Assembly: GCA_036186865.1 (NCBI GenBank)
Contig: AP025046.1
Span: 38,230,526 to 38,294,525, forward strand
Reading direction: 5' to 3'
Length of the DNA: 64,000 bases
Source: Eustoma russellianum
Lineage: Eukaryota; Streptophyta; Magnoliopsida; Gentianales; Gentianaceae
The notes under the pieces were generated by a model. The model was not told the DNA's origin. It saw nothing but the letters and a program-made list of their open reading frames with translations, and searched no databases. Both the position numbers and the translations under genes were made by a program. Positions 11,776 through 22,688 of this stretch are shown here, piece by piece; the first letter of the stretch is position 1; each line of letters begins with the position of its first letter.

Positions 11776-12001
11776 TAAAACCATCTGTAGTGATTGCGAT
11801 GGTGAGTTTGATGGTGATTTCGAAAGATATATATATATGCCGTGTATGTATCCATGATGTGTGGAGAAGAACTTTCTATTTGAGATTTGTTGAAGAAAAG
11901 ACATTTTCAAATATATCTCCTTAAGCACTTCAAAATAAATAAATATATATATATATACATATATATATATATGTCGACCATATATATATATATATATATT
12001 C
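11776..12001. other. Junction sequence and TA-rich tract
   Basis: About 160 bp of unassigned sequence connect the broken LTR to a TA tract (about 11940-12001) containing GTCGACCATATATATA. The same motif recurs on the other side of the LINE at 17764 and 17879. The 136-residue minus frame here is a low-complexity Ile/Tyr product of the TA repeats. Confidence 0.6.
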
Positions 12002-12868
12002 AAAAGAATTTATTTATTAACGTAAAACCTCACTTATGGTGGAGGAAAACCATATTACATTGTCGGAGTATTCGAAATAATGAAATAACGAAACAAGAAT
12101 GGCATATCTCCAGTCATATATGATATGCCGCATTAAAACCTTGCCAAGAAAAACCACCCTTGTGGATAAAACCTTGACGAAGGAAAAAGCGTACATATTT
12201 ATACGACTGTCATTGATATGATGAGAACATAGTATGGGATACAAATCCATGAATGCCTTTGGCGTGAGCAGGAGAATGTTGAAGGTGTTGAGGTGGCCGC
12301 ATCTTTGTCTTGTCATTGTCTTGAAAGCCCAAACCGGTGCCGCCTTGGCAGTTGAAGTGCCAAGGCGACCAAGAATAAGTAAGAGCCATGGCCGTCCATG
12401 TTGCAAGGGCCGAAAAAGCATGGAAAATGAGATCCACTTCCGGAATAAGGCTCACCATTGTGATGGGAAAAAAACTCGCACAATTGGGAATAGCACATGA
12501 ATAGAGCATTAGTGTTGAAAATAATAAACACAAGCATAGTGAGAAAACGCATACCCAAGTCGCCTTGACCAAGGGGCCAAGGCGACAATGGTAAGAAGAG
12601 TCCTGCCACCTGAAGTCCGAAAGGATCCACCATGAGAGGAAACCGTGCGCAGCATCCCAGCGACACAGTTTGCCAATCACCGATATGTAAATAGATAGTT
12701 GATGAGATAACCAAAACGCTCCCATGAAAAAAAGAGGCACGTTATACATGTGAATTATAATGTATAAAACATAGAGTAGTGGATGTTCAACCATACCGTG
12801 CCTGCCTGCCACCCGAAGGCTGCAGGCAGTAGATGTATACTCTGGCCAATCCATATGGAAGACTGCTG
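12002..12868 (-). other. 3' untranslated region of the minus-strand LINE
   Basis: It runs from the ORF2 stop to the TA tail. The distal 300 bp match 110-420 and include the stem CCAC-aagg-GTGG inside arms CCAAG and CTTGG (about 12146-12182). The 250-residue frame at 12210-12962 overlaps the ORF2 end and lacks a domain, so I treat it as chance. Confidence 0.7.
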
Positions 12869-15800
12869 TCATGGCACCCGCAAATGAACTGAAGTAAAAT
12901 CCAGTAGGACTGCTGCACGGACCAAAGAAGGTAGATTGTTCGATGAAAACCGTTCCGTGCATGGGTGTAACATTGCATGTTGTGCTAAATAGTGTGCCGC
13001 CATGTTTGCCTCACGATAAATGTGATTGCAAGGGAGACGATGAATATGAACAAGCGAGTGAAACCTTTGAAGATGTGGATTGCCATGTACAATGTTTTGC
13101 CGTGTCACCCGGTCAATCAATTGGGCACAATCTGACTCAAGGATGATGGATCGGTAGAGTGAAAAAAAATAAAGAAGCCTAAAAACAGCTGCTTGAATCT
13201 CTGCATGTAAGGGTGAACTTAATGGAAGGCGAAAGGAAATTGCACCAATGCAGGAACCTCTATGATCGCGCAGTATAGCGCCTCCAGATGCGAAATTTCG
13301 ACCCGCCGCGACATCGACATTTAATTTCAATCGTCCAGAAGGTGGCGTGACCCAGCGAACAATCAGTGGACGAGGTGGGCGAACTGCAGGCAGCCAACCG
13401 AAAATTTGATGTGATGTAGTAGACAATTTAGAGCCTGCAATCTTTTCGTGCCACAAAGTAATATCATAATGTACAGAGGACCGAAGGGAAGACGCTGTGA
13501 TATGTGTTTTGTCGCCATAGATCAGGGAAGTATAAGTACACCAGATGTTATGAACAATAATCGCAGGGATCACTATTTTATAAACTCCAATTAGTGAGGA
13601 AATGGATGATCGATACCACCATGAAAGAAGATATTGACGAAGCTGTATGGATGATGGAAGAGGACAATGCAGCTCACTTGCAAAATAGCACCAAATCGGA
13701 CGCACATAAGGACAATATAAGAAAACATGATCCACCCTAGCCGACTCATTCTTGCAGAACGGACATTGTGTCGGTTGAGCCATTATGTAATGTCCAATAT
13801 AATCCTCAAAAGGCAAAGCAGAATTGAAAAGCCGCCATAAAAACAATCTTCTAGACGGAGAGTAATGCTTTGACCAAATAAATGAGGTAGAAAGCAGCTT
13901 TAGAGACGCAGTTCTGCATATCTCATAGGCACTTTTTAGAGAGAATTCCCCCAGTTGAGTTGGCAACCATGAAAAGTGGTCACCCTGTCGATCTGTGTGC
14001 ATTAAGCAAAAAGAATGAATCCGGCATATAATTTTCCAAATGGGAGAGTCTGGTAAACGAGGAAGATAATCATGACGATGTCCATATTTTGCATGCATGT
14101 ATTTGCTCCACAGCGTTGAGTTCTGGTGATACGACCACCAAATGCGACAATAAAAAGCCTTTTGTAAGATATTCAAATCTCGAAGGCCTAGGCCCCCCTT
14201 TGAATGTGGCTTAGTAAGCTTAGTCCAGGAGACCCAATGATGTCTAGGACCCCAATAAAATGCCGCAATCTTACGATGGATGATCTTAATAACCGATTTT
14301 GGTATACCTCCCCCCTCCATAATATGAATGGGTAACGCAGCGATTACTGATTGAAGCAAGACTAGCCGTCCTGCAGTAGACAATAATTTAGAGTGCCACC
14401 CTTTAAGTCTATCATCAATATGCTGCAGTAGCGTAACACAGTGGTTGGAACGTGGAATACCTTTGTGCAAATAAGAGCCGAGATAGCAGAATGGAAGACT
14501 AGAAAGACGCATGCCCAGAATAGTCATAAAGGTCTGTCGCTGCTGAGAAGTTACTGTAGCAGAAGGAATAATACTGCTTTTTTGAAAATTCACTTTTTGA
14601 CCAGAAGCAGCTTCATATTGTGTAAGAAATGTGTGAAAACGTTATAGATTCCTCTGTGTTCCTCGAAGAAATATTAGTAAATCATCTGCATAGGCTAAAT
14701 GTGTAATGGTGAAGGTAACGCGGCCCAGGCGGAAAGGCTGCAATACTCCAGTTTCTGTCAAGGCTTTCAAGCCCCTGCTAAAACCCTCTGCTGCTAAAAT
14801 AAATAATAAAGGAGATAAAGGATCACCCTATTTAACACCTCGATATGGCCGAAAATAGGAAGAGGGCTGGCCATTAATTAACACCGCTAATGTCGTGGCC
14901 CGCAAGTGATTCAGAATTATACGAGTGAAAAATCCCGAAAACCCAAATGCTTGGAGTAAAAGTTCCAAATATTCCTAGCTTACTCTGTCAAAAGCCTTCA
15001 TCATATCCAACTTGAGGCATAACTGTGAGCCACCCCTATCAAGCATATGGATCATCTCACGAGCCAATAAAACCTGAGTTGAAATGTTCGTACCTGGCAG
15101 AAAACCTGTCTGCTCTGGAGAGATTAGTCTTGGCAATAGTTTACACATGCGACTAGCAACAATTCTGGTACAGACTTTACTGATAAAGTTAGTGAGGCAT
15201 ATAGGACGATAATCACCGAAAGTTGCAGGAGAGGATTTTTTTGGAATCAATGTAATCAAAGCACTGGCCATAGCTTTAGGCTGAGGTACACCCAGGAAGA
15301 ATTCATGTACAGCTAGCACAACATCCTTATGAATGATGGACCAGCAAGATCTATATCGAGTATTTGCGTCTCCCTCCTTTAACCATTTAACTCTCGCCTT
15401 TTGCTTCCAAAAGTGCATCTCATAAGAAGAGGCCTGAAGATATTCTGCTTTAGCTCGATTATACTCCATCCGATTTTCCTCTGTGGGCTGCATATCCCAG
15501 CGTTCTTCCGCACGTGTAAGGAGAGTTTCAGCCTGTTGAACCCTAGAGAAAATATTACCGAATATATCTTTATTCCACTGTTGCACATCCTTTTTGAACT
15601 TGAATAACTTTGTGTAGAAGCCATGCATACCACCCGTTGTAGGATATGAATCCCATGCAGCACGCATGTAACTATAGAAGTATGGATGTAGAAGCCAAGA
15701 GTCCAAAAATCTGAACGATCGATGTGATGAAGTCACAGTTATTCGGCATTTAAGCAAAAGCGGGGTATGATCCGAAGCAATTCGAGGAAGATGTGTAAGT

Positions 15801-16423
15801 TGAATATCATCAAATGTATCATGGAAATCAGTATTGAGAAACAACCAATCCAGATGCCGTCGAACCCGACCGAGTCCTCGACCATCTGACCAGGTGAATC
15901 GGGAGCCCTGAAATGGTGATGACATCAAACCACATGACTCTATACATTCATTGAAATCTTGTAAAACAGATAGTGACGGCCGCGAACGTCCTTCATGGTC
16001 TGATAGAGATCGGAATGTATTAAAATCTCCACCCCGTACCTAAGGCAATGTTGTATTCGCAGAGAAAGTGCATAAAGAAGCCCACAAAGAACGGCGTAGT
16101 GATGGAGTATGATTTCCATATACTGCCGACAAAACAAAAGTATACTGTAAGGGCCGATATATCAATGTAAAGTGTACCACCTGTTCTTCATCATGCACTG
16201 TGACCAGCTCAAAGTGAGCGTCACGCCAGAAAAACCAAATGCGCTCAGAATGTGATGCGTACGAATTAGTAAAGCCAAAATCCAAAGCATAACGAGAAAT
16301 AGCTACTGATCCATGTTTAGGTTCTATGATAACAAGTATGTTCAGTCGATGTTCATGTATTAATTGATGCAGGTGTGGTTTTGAGGCCCGCAAGCCTCTT
16401 ATATTCCATATCATAATATTCAT
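12869..16423 (-). pseudogene. LINE ORF2: endonuclease, reverse transcriptase, RNase H
   Basis: ORF2 carries out target-primed reverse transcription. One reading frame runs the full length, opened by an ATG that overlaps the ORF1 stop. Endonuclease: IEPK, GGDFNTF, FTWSDGR and SDHTPLLL (16423-15750). Reverse transcriptase: ALITLIPKK, DYRPICL, GDPLSPLLF and catalytic AYADDLLIF (about 15270-14650). Then a C/H-rich zf-RVT-like region (about 13900-13700, CPFCKNE) and an RNase H of the plant LINE type with D in LNVDVAA, E in LHAEIQ and D in LESDC (13340-12960). Four in-frame stops: 16042-16040, 14977-14975, 14830-14828, 14644-14642. An in-frame deletion near 15360 removes the N-terminal reverse transcriptase part. 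The element is dead. Confidence 0.9.
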
Positions 16424-17548
16424 TGTGAAAGTGTAGAGTCAATTCCCTGTATTGCATGTGATGCACTACGCGTAAGAATGGATGATGGAGTCAAGGGAGA
16501 AAGATCCTTCTTAGGTCGACGTTTCCTACGAGGAACCACCTGTATAAAATCTTCTGTTGAATCCTGTAAGCGCGAAATTAAAGTGTTTGTGTCAGGCGAA
16601 GGAGGTAACAACTGGATGCGACAGGCTACCTCTTCTGGTACAGTAGGTATCTCCTGATTATCTGTCTCTGGTAAATCATTATCAGACGAATGACCTATGT
16701 CACAGGAGTCAGGATTATCCCGCTGGGGCTCCACTGGCTCCTCGAAAATATCTTTGGTTGGAGCTGCAACCGGGGTGGGGGATCTTGGAGGAGCTGGTAG
16801 GTCTGTCGATGGTGGCGCAGTCTCTGGAAGGTTCGATTGCGCAGCTGGACGTTTCGTAACTGGTGTCCAGCGCTGAGCTGGTTTCCGCCGTGGAGGTGGT
16901 GGTGGGGGTGGCGGTATTGATGCCGCCGACTGTGGTGTGCATGACGCAACCACATGGCCTAACTGACGGCAGGAGGTACAAAACAAGGGCAAGTCTTCAT
17001 AGATTATGGTTTGCAGTATAAATCGTTCCTTCGCTTGCAACATCAAGTTTGATGGGGCTACCTATCGGTTTTACAATCTCAAATAATGCCTCTTTTCGGT
17101 GAAGATAGATGGGAAGACCAGGAAAGGCTATCCATACCGGAACTATTGGCACATCTGTGGTCGGATCAAAATCAACTGTCCATTTTGTGATACGCATATG
17201 ACATCCATAAACAAGCCATGATCGTCGATAAAAGCATCATAAATAATCTGCTTCATTGCTAAAATTTAACAGTATATGCGCCTGATCAATAAGAGTGATA
17301 CGAAGATCTTGATGAAATCCAATTTTCTGGAAGACATCTCTAATCACCTTCAATGGAGGTCTCCCATACCAGAATGTACCCACTAACGAGTATTTGAATG
17401 GAGCAGCAAGTGCATCAATTTCTGAATCTGAAAAAGAGATTAAAGGAATACCTTTATATCGCGAAACTGTTTTGGGTGAGATGTTGATGGATTGAGCCGA
17501 GGTAGCGCCAGCGACAACGTCGGCGAAGGTCGGTGATGGAGTTGCCAT
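16420..17548 (-). pseudogene. LINE ORF1 remnant (DUF4283-like, zinc knuckle, proline-rich tail)
   Basis: It starts at the second of two close in-frame ATGs (MATPSPTFADVV). The DUF4283-like region contains FWYGRPPL and VPVWIAFPGLPIYL. A zinc knuckle C-x2-C-x4-H-x4-C (CTSCRQLGHVVASC) lies near 16980-16935. It is followed by a tract of consecutive prolines, then an acidic tail ending in SILTRSASHAI. An in-frame TGA near 17237 stands where related copies have arginine, so CGA to TGA is likely. A small deletion with frameshift lies near 17050. The stop overlaps the ORF2 start. Confidence 0.85.
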
Positions 17549-17712
17549 GATCACCGTTTTGATGACTAAGCGAAAGGAGAAAGGATCAAAACAATGAGAG
17601 CAATTAACTGATGAAGATATGCAAAAAGGTGACGGTGATGATGAGGTGCCGATCCGGCAGCAACAGCGGTGGCTGAAGCCGCAAGTTGATCGCCTGCGCC
17701 GTCAGAGAGTTT

Positions 17713-18000
17713 TATATATATATATTATATATCATATATATATATATATGTACATATATATATGTCGACCATATATATATGTACATATATATATATATAT
17801 CGACATATGATATATATATATATATATCGACATATATATATATCGATATATATATATATATATGTTCGATATATATATGTCGACCATATATACATACATA
17901 TATATATATATATATATCGACATATGATATATATATATATATATCGACATATATATATATGCCGACCGTGTATATATATACATATATATATATATATATC

Positions 18001-18034
<34 letters not shown>

Positions 18035-18037
18035 AAT
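17713..18037. repeat. TA-rich array with GTCGAC units, about 115-bp period
   Basis: Long (TA)n tracts are punctuated by GTCGACCAT and TCGACATATGA. GTCGACC occurs at 17764 and 17879, a period of 115 bp, with a third diverged copy (GCCGACC) at about 17961. It separates the 5' ends of two LINEs in opposite orientation. Tyr/Ile-rich open frames on both strands are artefacts of the repeat. Confidence 0.85.
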
Positions 18038-19127
18038 GGCGGCCTTCCTTCTCTGTCAATTTTGGCGATTGGCGGTGACGGTAGGATGCTGCTGATTTCT
18101 CCTTTCGCTCTGCTTTTCTGCTTAATCTCATTGCTTGGCTCCAATCCTATAGTGCTATTATTTCTATTTCGTGCGATCGTTTGACCGTAGAACCCCTGGT
18201 TTCCACGGCGCCACCATGGATACAGCGAAGCGATCCTTTGCTTTGGGGTTAACAGCCACTGCGACAGCTATTCCTCCTCGTGAGATAACTAGGTTCAAAG
18301 GTGTTCCAGAAGTCAAATTCACTCGTGAGGAGGTAAATGTGCTTGCTTACTCTTCAAATACTGTCTCGTTAGAACTTTTTGGTATGGACGTCCAAAGATC
18401 GATGCCATCCGTAAATGTTTCGAAAGAATTGGGTTCATGGTTTAGTTAAGATTAATTTTGTAGCGCCCCGCTCTCGAGCCCTAGCCTCGGTAGCAGTGCA
18501 CCCGCCATATCTCACTAAAGAGAATACAAAGCGTCACATCAAACCTGTTACACGTCAGTGCCGACATGGAAATTTTTTTTGTAGCGGAAACGATTAAACA
18601 CAATACTAATTTGGATTTAACGAACCTCAGTAAAATAAGGACATCATTATTAGGCTGACCAGGCCACACATGTCAAAGTCAAATGTCTGAATTTTAAAGT
18701 CTGAAAATGTTTTCAAAATAATACTAAATAAAAATAGAAATGTCCATGTCACCCCCAAGGCCACCATAACCTCCCGTCTCCGTCCTTGCTACAATCATAT
18801 CTACGAGTTACTCAGCCCATTCCACGGCATCGGTCCCCATCCTCAACGAAGATATAGTCATACCCCGTATTAGCTTTACCTGGAATAGTAGGGGTGAGTG
18901 ATGGTAATCACCCAGTAGGTGCCTCTCAAAACAATACAAAGCGTACATACTCAAAAGATATCAACACATAATCACATAAGACAAGATAGCATGGCTTATA
19001 CGGAAAAAGTAAAACACTCCACATAAAATGCGCAAGTACGTGATGCATGCTCAATCAACGTGTCACACGCAACGAGAATCATGTCATGCAATATGCCCCT
19101 AGACCTATATGCAATGCATGCTCCCGG

Positions 19128-19424
19128 GTCCTACATCCAGCGTCGTGGTCTCTAGCCACCACTTGCCGTTTGGACACCCGCGCCCTATAGACGCAGTATG
19201 TCTCATGACACCCATGCCCTATAGACACAGTATATCATCCTGGTACCCACGCCCTATAGACACAGTATACCTCATGCAAGAGAAACTCCAGCGTCGTGGT
19301 CTCTAGCCACCACTTGCCGTTTGGACACCCACGCCCTATAGACGCAGTATGTCTCATGACACCCATGCCATATAGACACAGTATATCATCCCGGTACCAC
19401 GCCCTATAGACGCAGTATACCTCA
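19128..19424. repeat. Tandem cassette in the solo LTR
   Basis: Two units of about 145 bp, each starting CCAGCGTCGTGGTCTCTAGC, contain three sub-units of the type CGCCCTATAGACGCAGTAT. It sits between the same LTR anchors as the unrelated cassettes at 5107 and 38534. Confidence 0.85.
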
Positions 19425-19486
19425 TGTAAATGCACGTGCCATGGATGCAAGAGAAAGAAGAAAAAAACAGTTGGACATCATCCCCT

Positions 19487-19640
19487 GACGTCGGTCGATC
19501 GACGTCCAGCTGAGGCACATCGAACTCTCACTCAGCTTACGTCGATCGATCGATGTCCATCTGGGATACATCGATCTCTTACCTGCTGTACATCAATCAA
19601 TCGATGTATATCATCATCTGACATTGATCGATCGATGTCA
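19487..19640. repeat. Four near-palindromic GATCGATCGA units
   Basis: Near-palindromes at about 19487, 19538, 19588 and 19620 follow the pattern ACGTCGATCGATCGATGT. Spacing is 51, 50 and 32 bp. Each can form a 16-20-bp hairpin. They are absent from the other LTRs in the window. Confidence 0.8.
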
Positions 19641-21503
19641 CCGTTTTCCCAGGATTTCAATTCTGCGATTTCTGCAGAAACTGCATATCTAAATGCAGTC
19701 CATTCATCAACACCATTCTAAAATTTTCATTCACACATATTTCCATACCCATATGGGCATCCTAACACCACGAGGAGAATACATCCATAAAATCATGACC
19801 GGATCTAGAATAAAGGAATCGAATCAAGAACAAAAGAATCGTATCAAGAATAAGAGAACCACAATAGATGCTCTGTCATACACCTACAAGATCATGGTTT
19901 GAATCAAGAATCAAAGAACAGAAAATAAACACATTGGACTACATCAATAAGATCATGATTGAATCAAAGTAAAAGAACAATAATACACATAAATACCGTT
20001 TTGCGTATGCAATTTTCATACCATTTTGAGGGAAATGAATAGTATGCACCTACATCGATCCTAGCAAGAAGTTATATACGAGAGATGATGGTGATGATGT
20101 TAGGGTTGTGATTCCCGCTCCTCTTGAAACCTTGGATCAAAGATCCTTCTTCTTCTTTTTTTTTGGTTGCCGCAAGTTTTGATGGAGAAGGGGGAAAGGG
20201 AGGCTGCCGTTTTTCTTTTAGAGAGAGAGAGGGGGGAGGGGATTAGGGTTAATTATAACTTGAGGAGAAATTGGGGGAGAAGATAAGGGTGGGATGATGG
20301 TAGAGAAAATTTAGGGAGTGGGTTGACTAATTGATTAGGATAGGATTTAGTTAGTTTAAATATTTTATTATTCCCTCTTTTTTTTACACGGATATAACAA
20401 CTTTACTTGATTCGACCCATATACTGATGCAATTCGATGCTGAGGCTGATTACTACAGGTGTTTTGCGCGTCACACATGGACATATTAGTGTTTCAATGT
20501 GTGCTACAAAATGGTCTTATGATTATGATCCTAAGATTGATATGCCTATCGTGCCAGTGTGGGTATCTTTGCATGAACTTCCTTTATACCTACACAAACA
20601 GGAGGCTTTGCTTTAGATTGCTGAAATGATTGGCTTGCCCCTGAAGGCGGACTCAGCAACCATGCAGCTGTTTCATCCCTCTGTAGCCCGTATTTTCATT
20701 GAGATCATTGTTTCTCAAGAATTGCCTCAGCGATTATATATTCAGAGCGATGACTACCATTTTTTTTCAACCTGTGGAATATGAAAATTTGCCTACATAC
20801 TGCTCGTATTTTCGAGTGCTAGGACACTCGTCAAACTCCTGTACGGCTGGTAAGTCCATGGAATCTCTTAACCAGCCACATGCAACAGTTGTCTCAAACT
20901 TTCCTGCTAAGCCTAAATTGACTTATCCAAGTTTCAGCCTGCCTAACGTTGGACACCAAAGAAACATGTTCTGGCACATCCTCCTGGTGGAGCAGTTGAG
21001 GAAGTTCCACCTGCTGCACTACCTACGTCCTGCATTGCTTTTGGCCAGATTATTCATAACTCTCCTACAATACCAGAGACAATATCAAGAGAACCCTCAA
21101 GATTTTGTGATCCTCAGATTGAGGAGGTATCACATACATAGGACTTGGCCCGGTTAAATTGTTCGTCTGCTGCGGTTAGAACCCCTATAGAGGAGGAAGT
21201 AGAGCCTACGTTGACACATGCTTCAGATTCAGAGCTATATGATGATCCCTCTATTGATACTCAAGAATTGCGTACGACGGTTTTGGAGGTTGCACGCGTA
21301 ATATCTAACACACCTCCCTCAGATGATGGCTCACTCAATGTAGCACATCCGGATGTTTCCAATACAGTTGATAATCTTCCGAAAATCCGCACTCGATGTC
21401 CCCGACGAAAGAAGGGTGACATGCCTGCGGCACCTCCATCTTCTATTCTTACACGGGGAGCATTACGGCGTTCTTTCACTCAATTCTCTTCCAATATATC
21501 TCA

Positions 21504-22224
21504 ATGAAGGCACTGCTATGGAATGTTCGAGGTGTTAACACCTCCTTTACGCAAATTATTTCTCTTACACGTCAGTATAGTTTACATTTGTTGATTCTAA
21601 TAGAACCTAAGCTTCGGGCTTCTCGTTTGGAACATATTTGGATACGCCTTGGCTTTTTTCATGCATGACCTTTGGATGATGATAATATTTGGCTTTTTTG
21701 GCGTGAGTCTTTTTTGGAGATTCTGGACACTCGGCCCAGTATACAAAATATGTCTCTACATTTACGTTGGCTAGATAGCAAACAAGACTTTTGGCTAACG
21801 GCGGTTTATGCTCGTTATACGATGGCGGCTCAACGACTCTTATGGGATGACTCGACGTTGTTTCAGACGGGGAATGAGATACCTTGGCTAATTGGTGGTT
21901 ATTTTAATACATTTCCCTCTTTAGACGACCATAAGGGAATCTCCACCCTAGCCTTACGGACACTTTCTGATTTTAAGCATTTTGTTGAATCTTGTGATTT
22001 GTTGGACCTTCCCTTTCAAGGATCACGATTTGCTTGGTCTGACGGGCGAGGACTGGGTAAGGTGTGGCGTCGCTTGGATCGATTCTTATATACACAGGGA
22101 TTTACTGATCTTTTTGGTAATAGCCTAGTGTGGCACCTCCACCAAGCTATATCTGATCATTCTCCGCTGTTGTTGTAGTGCACATCCAAAGATTTTACTA
22201 GTCCATCGTCTTTTAGATATCTTG
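21504..22224 (+). pseudogene. LINE copy B ORF2 endonuclease remnant
   Basis: It has the same endonuclease motifs as copy A: IEPK, GGYFNTF, GSRFAWSDGRGLG and SDHSPLLL. The GGDFN aspartate is again tyrosine, so this change predates the A/B duplication. A TGA near 21666 and a TAG near 22176 interrupt the frame. There is no reverse transcriptase; homology ends at the same codon as in copy A. Confidence 0.8.
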
Positions 22225-22688
22225 ATATGTGTGGTGACTGGTGACAAGACCGTGAGAAGCTTTTTTTCCCTCTTTAGTTATTTGGTTTTGGTTCATTTGG
22301 GAGGGGATTATTGTTCTCTTGTGAAATATGCACTAGTTAGCTGTTACTAATTCAAGATGTGAACAGGATGAACGTCACTTGGAAAACGCTCTCTTTGGGA
22401 TGACAGGTGTGCTGCGTTTTTATATACATATGTTCTTTTTTAATTTCATCGGTTTAGTTGGATATCAATTTATTTTTAAATTCATGAATGGTTACTATTT
22501 ATAGTGATCTCCATGTCGTTATTGTTGTTCTTCCCACTATCCATGTACAGAAAATATCCATAGGAAGGCAAAAGTTAACCGTGTTGTCCCACTCTTAATA
22601 ATCCTCCTCCAAGTACCAATAAAAGATTTCATATGATTGTGATATCCATTGCTCTTGCCTCAGCTACTGTACTCTTTCTGCAATCTTT

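Larger units (their letters stand above)
12002..17712 (-). mobile_element. Near-complete L1-type LINE, inactive
   Basis: Read on the minus strand the order is: 5' leader (17712-17549), ORF1 (17548-16420), ORF2 with endonuclease, reverse transcriptase, zinc-binding and RNase H parts (16423-12869), and 3' untranslated region (12868-12002). Both ends lie in TA-rich sequence carrying the same GTCGACCATATATATA motif, which fits insertion into a TA satellite with target duplication. It is related to, but clearly diverged from, copies A and B. It is head-to-head with copy B across the TA array. Confidence 0.9.
18459..20399 (-). mobile_element. Solo LTR of the Gypsy family, 1941 bp
   Basis: It starts TGTAGCGCCCCGCTCTCGAG and ends GATATAACA, like the LTR at 4471-7748. 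It is flanked by a 5-bp duplication, AATTT (18454-18458) and ACTTT (20400-20404); the undisrupted sequence in copy A reads ACTTT. There is no primer site, polypurine tract or internal region, so recombination between two LTRs most likely removed the body. It carries a tandem cassette at 19128-19424 and palindromic repeats at 19487-19640. Confidence 0.93.
18216..21507 (+). pseudogene. LINE copy B ORF1 remnant, interrupted by the solo LTR
   Basis: The first part (18216-18458) encodes MDTAKRSFA and the DUF4283-like start. The second part (20400-21507) carries the rest, including a knuckle whose second cysteine pair is damaged (YCSYFRVLGHSSNSC in place of YCSSCRV) and the tail ending SILTRGALRRSF. 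Between the parts lies the 1.9-kb LTR. Additional stops and frame changes occur near 20610 and 21140. The terminal TGA overlaps the ORF2 ATG at 21504-21507. Confidence 0.8.
18038..22224 (+). mobile_element. LINE copy B, split by a solo LTR
   Basis: It is collinear with copy A (450-2712) once the solo LTR at 18459-20399 is removed. It starts at the same GGCGGCCTTCC base and ends at the same point after the endonuclease. Copy B keeps several codons lost in A (for example the endonuclease frame is open through GRGLGKVWRRLDRF), so it has decayed less. Confidence 0.85.

Noticed and set aside
12210..12962. 250-codon minus-strand open frame downstream of LINE ORF2
   Set aside because: It overlaps the ORF2 end in another frame and lies mainly in the 3' untranslated region. 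It has no domain and the related copy at 1-429 does not preserve it.
17619..18184. Long Tyr/Ile-rich open frames on both strands
   Set aside because: They are translations of the TA array and occur in several frames at once.
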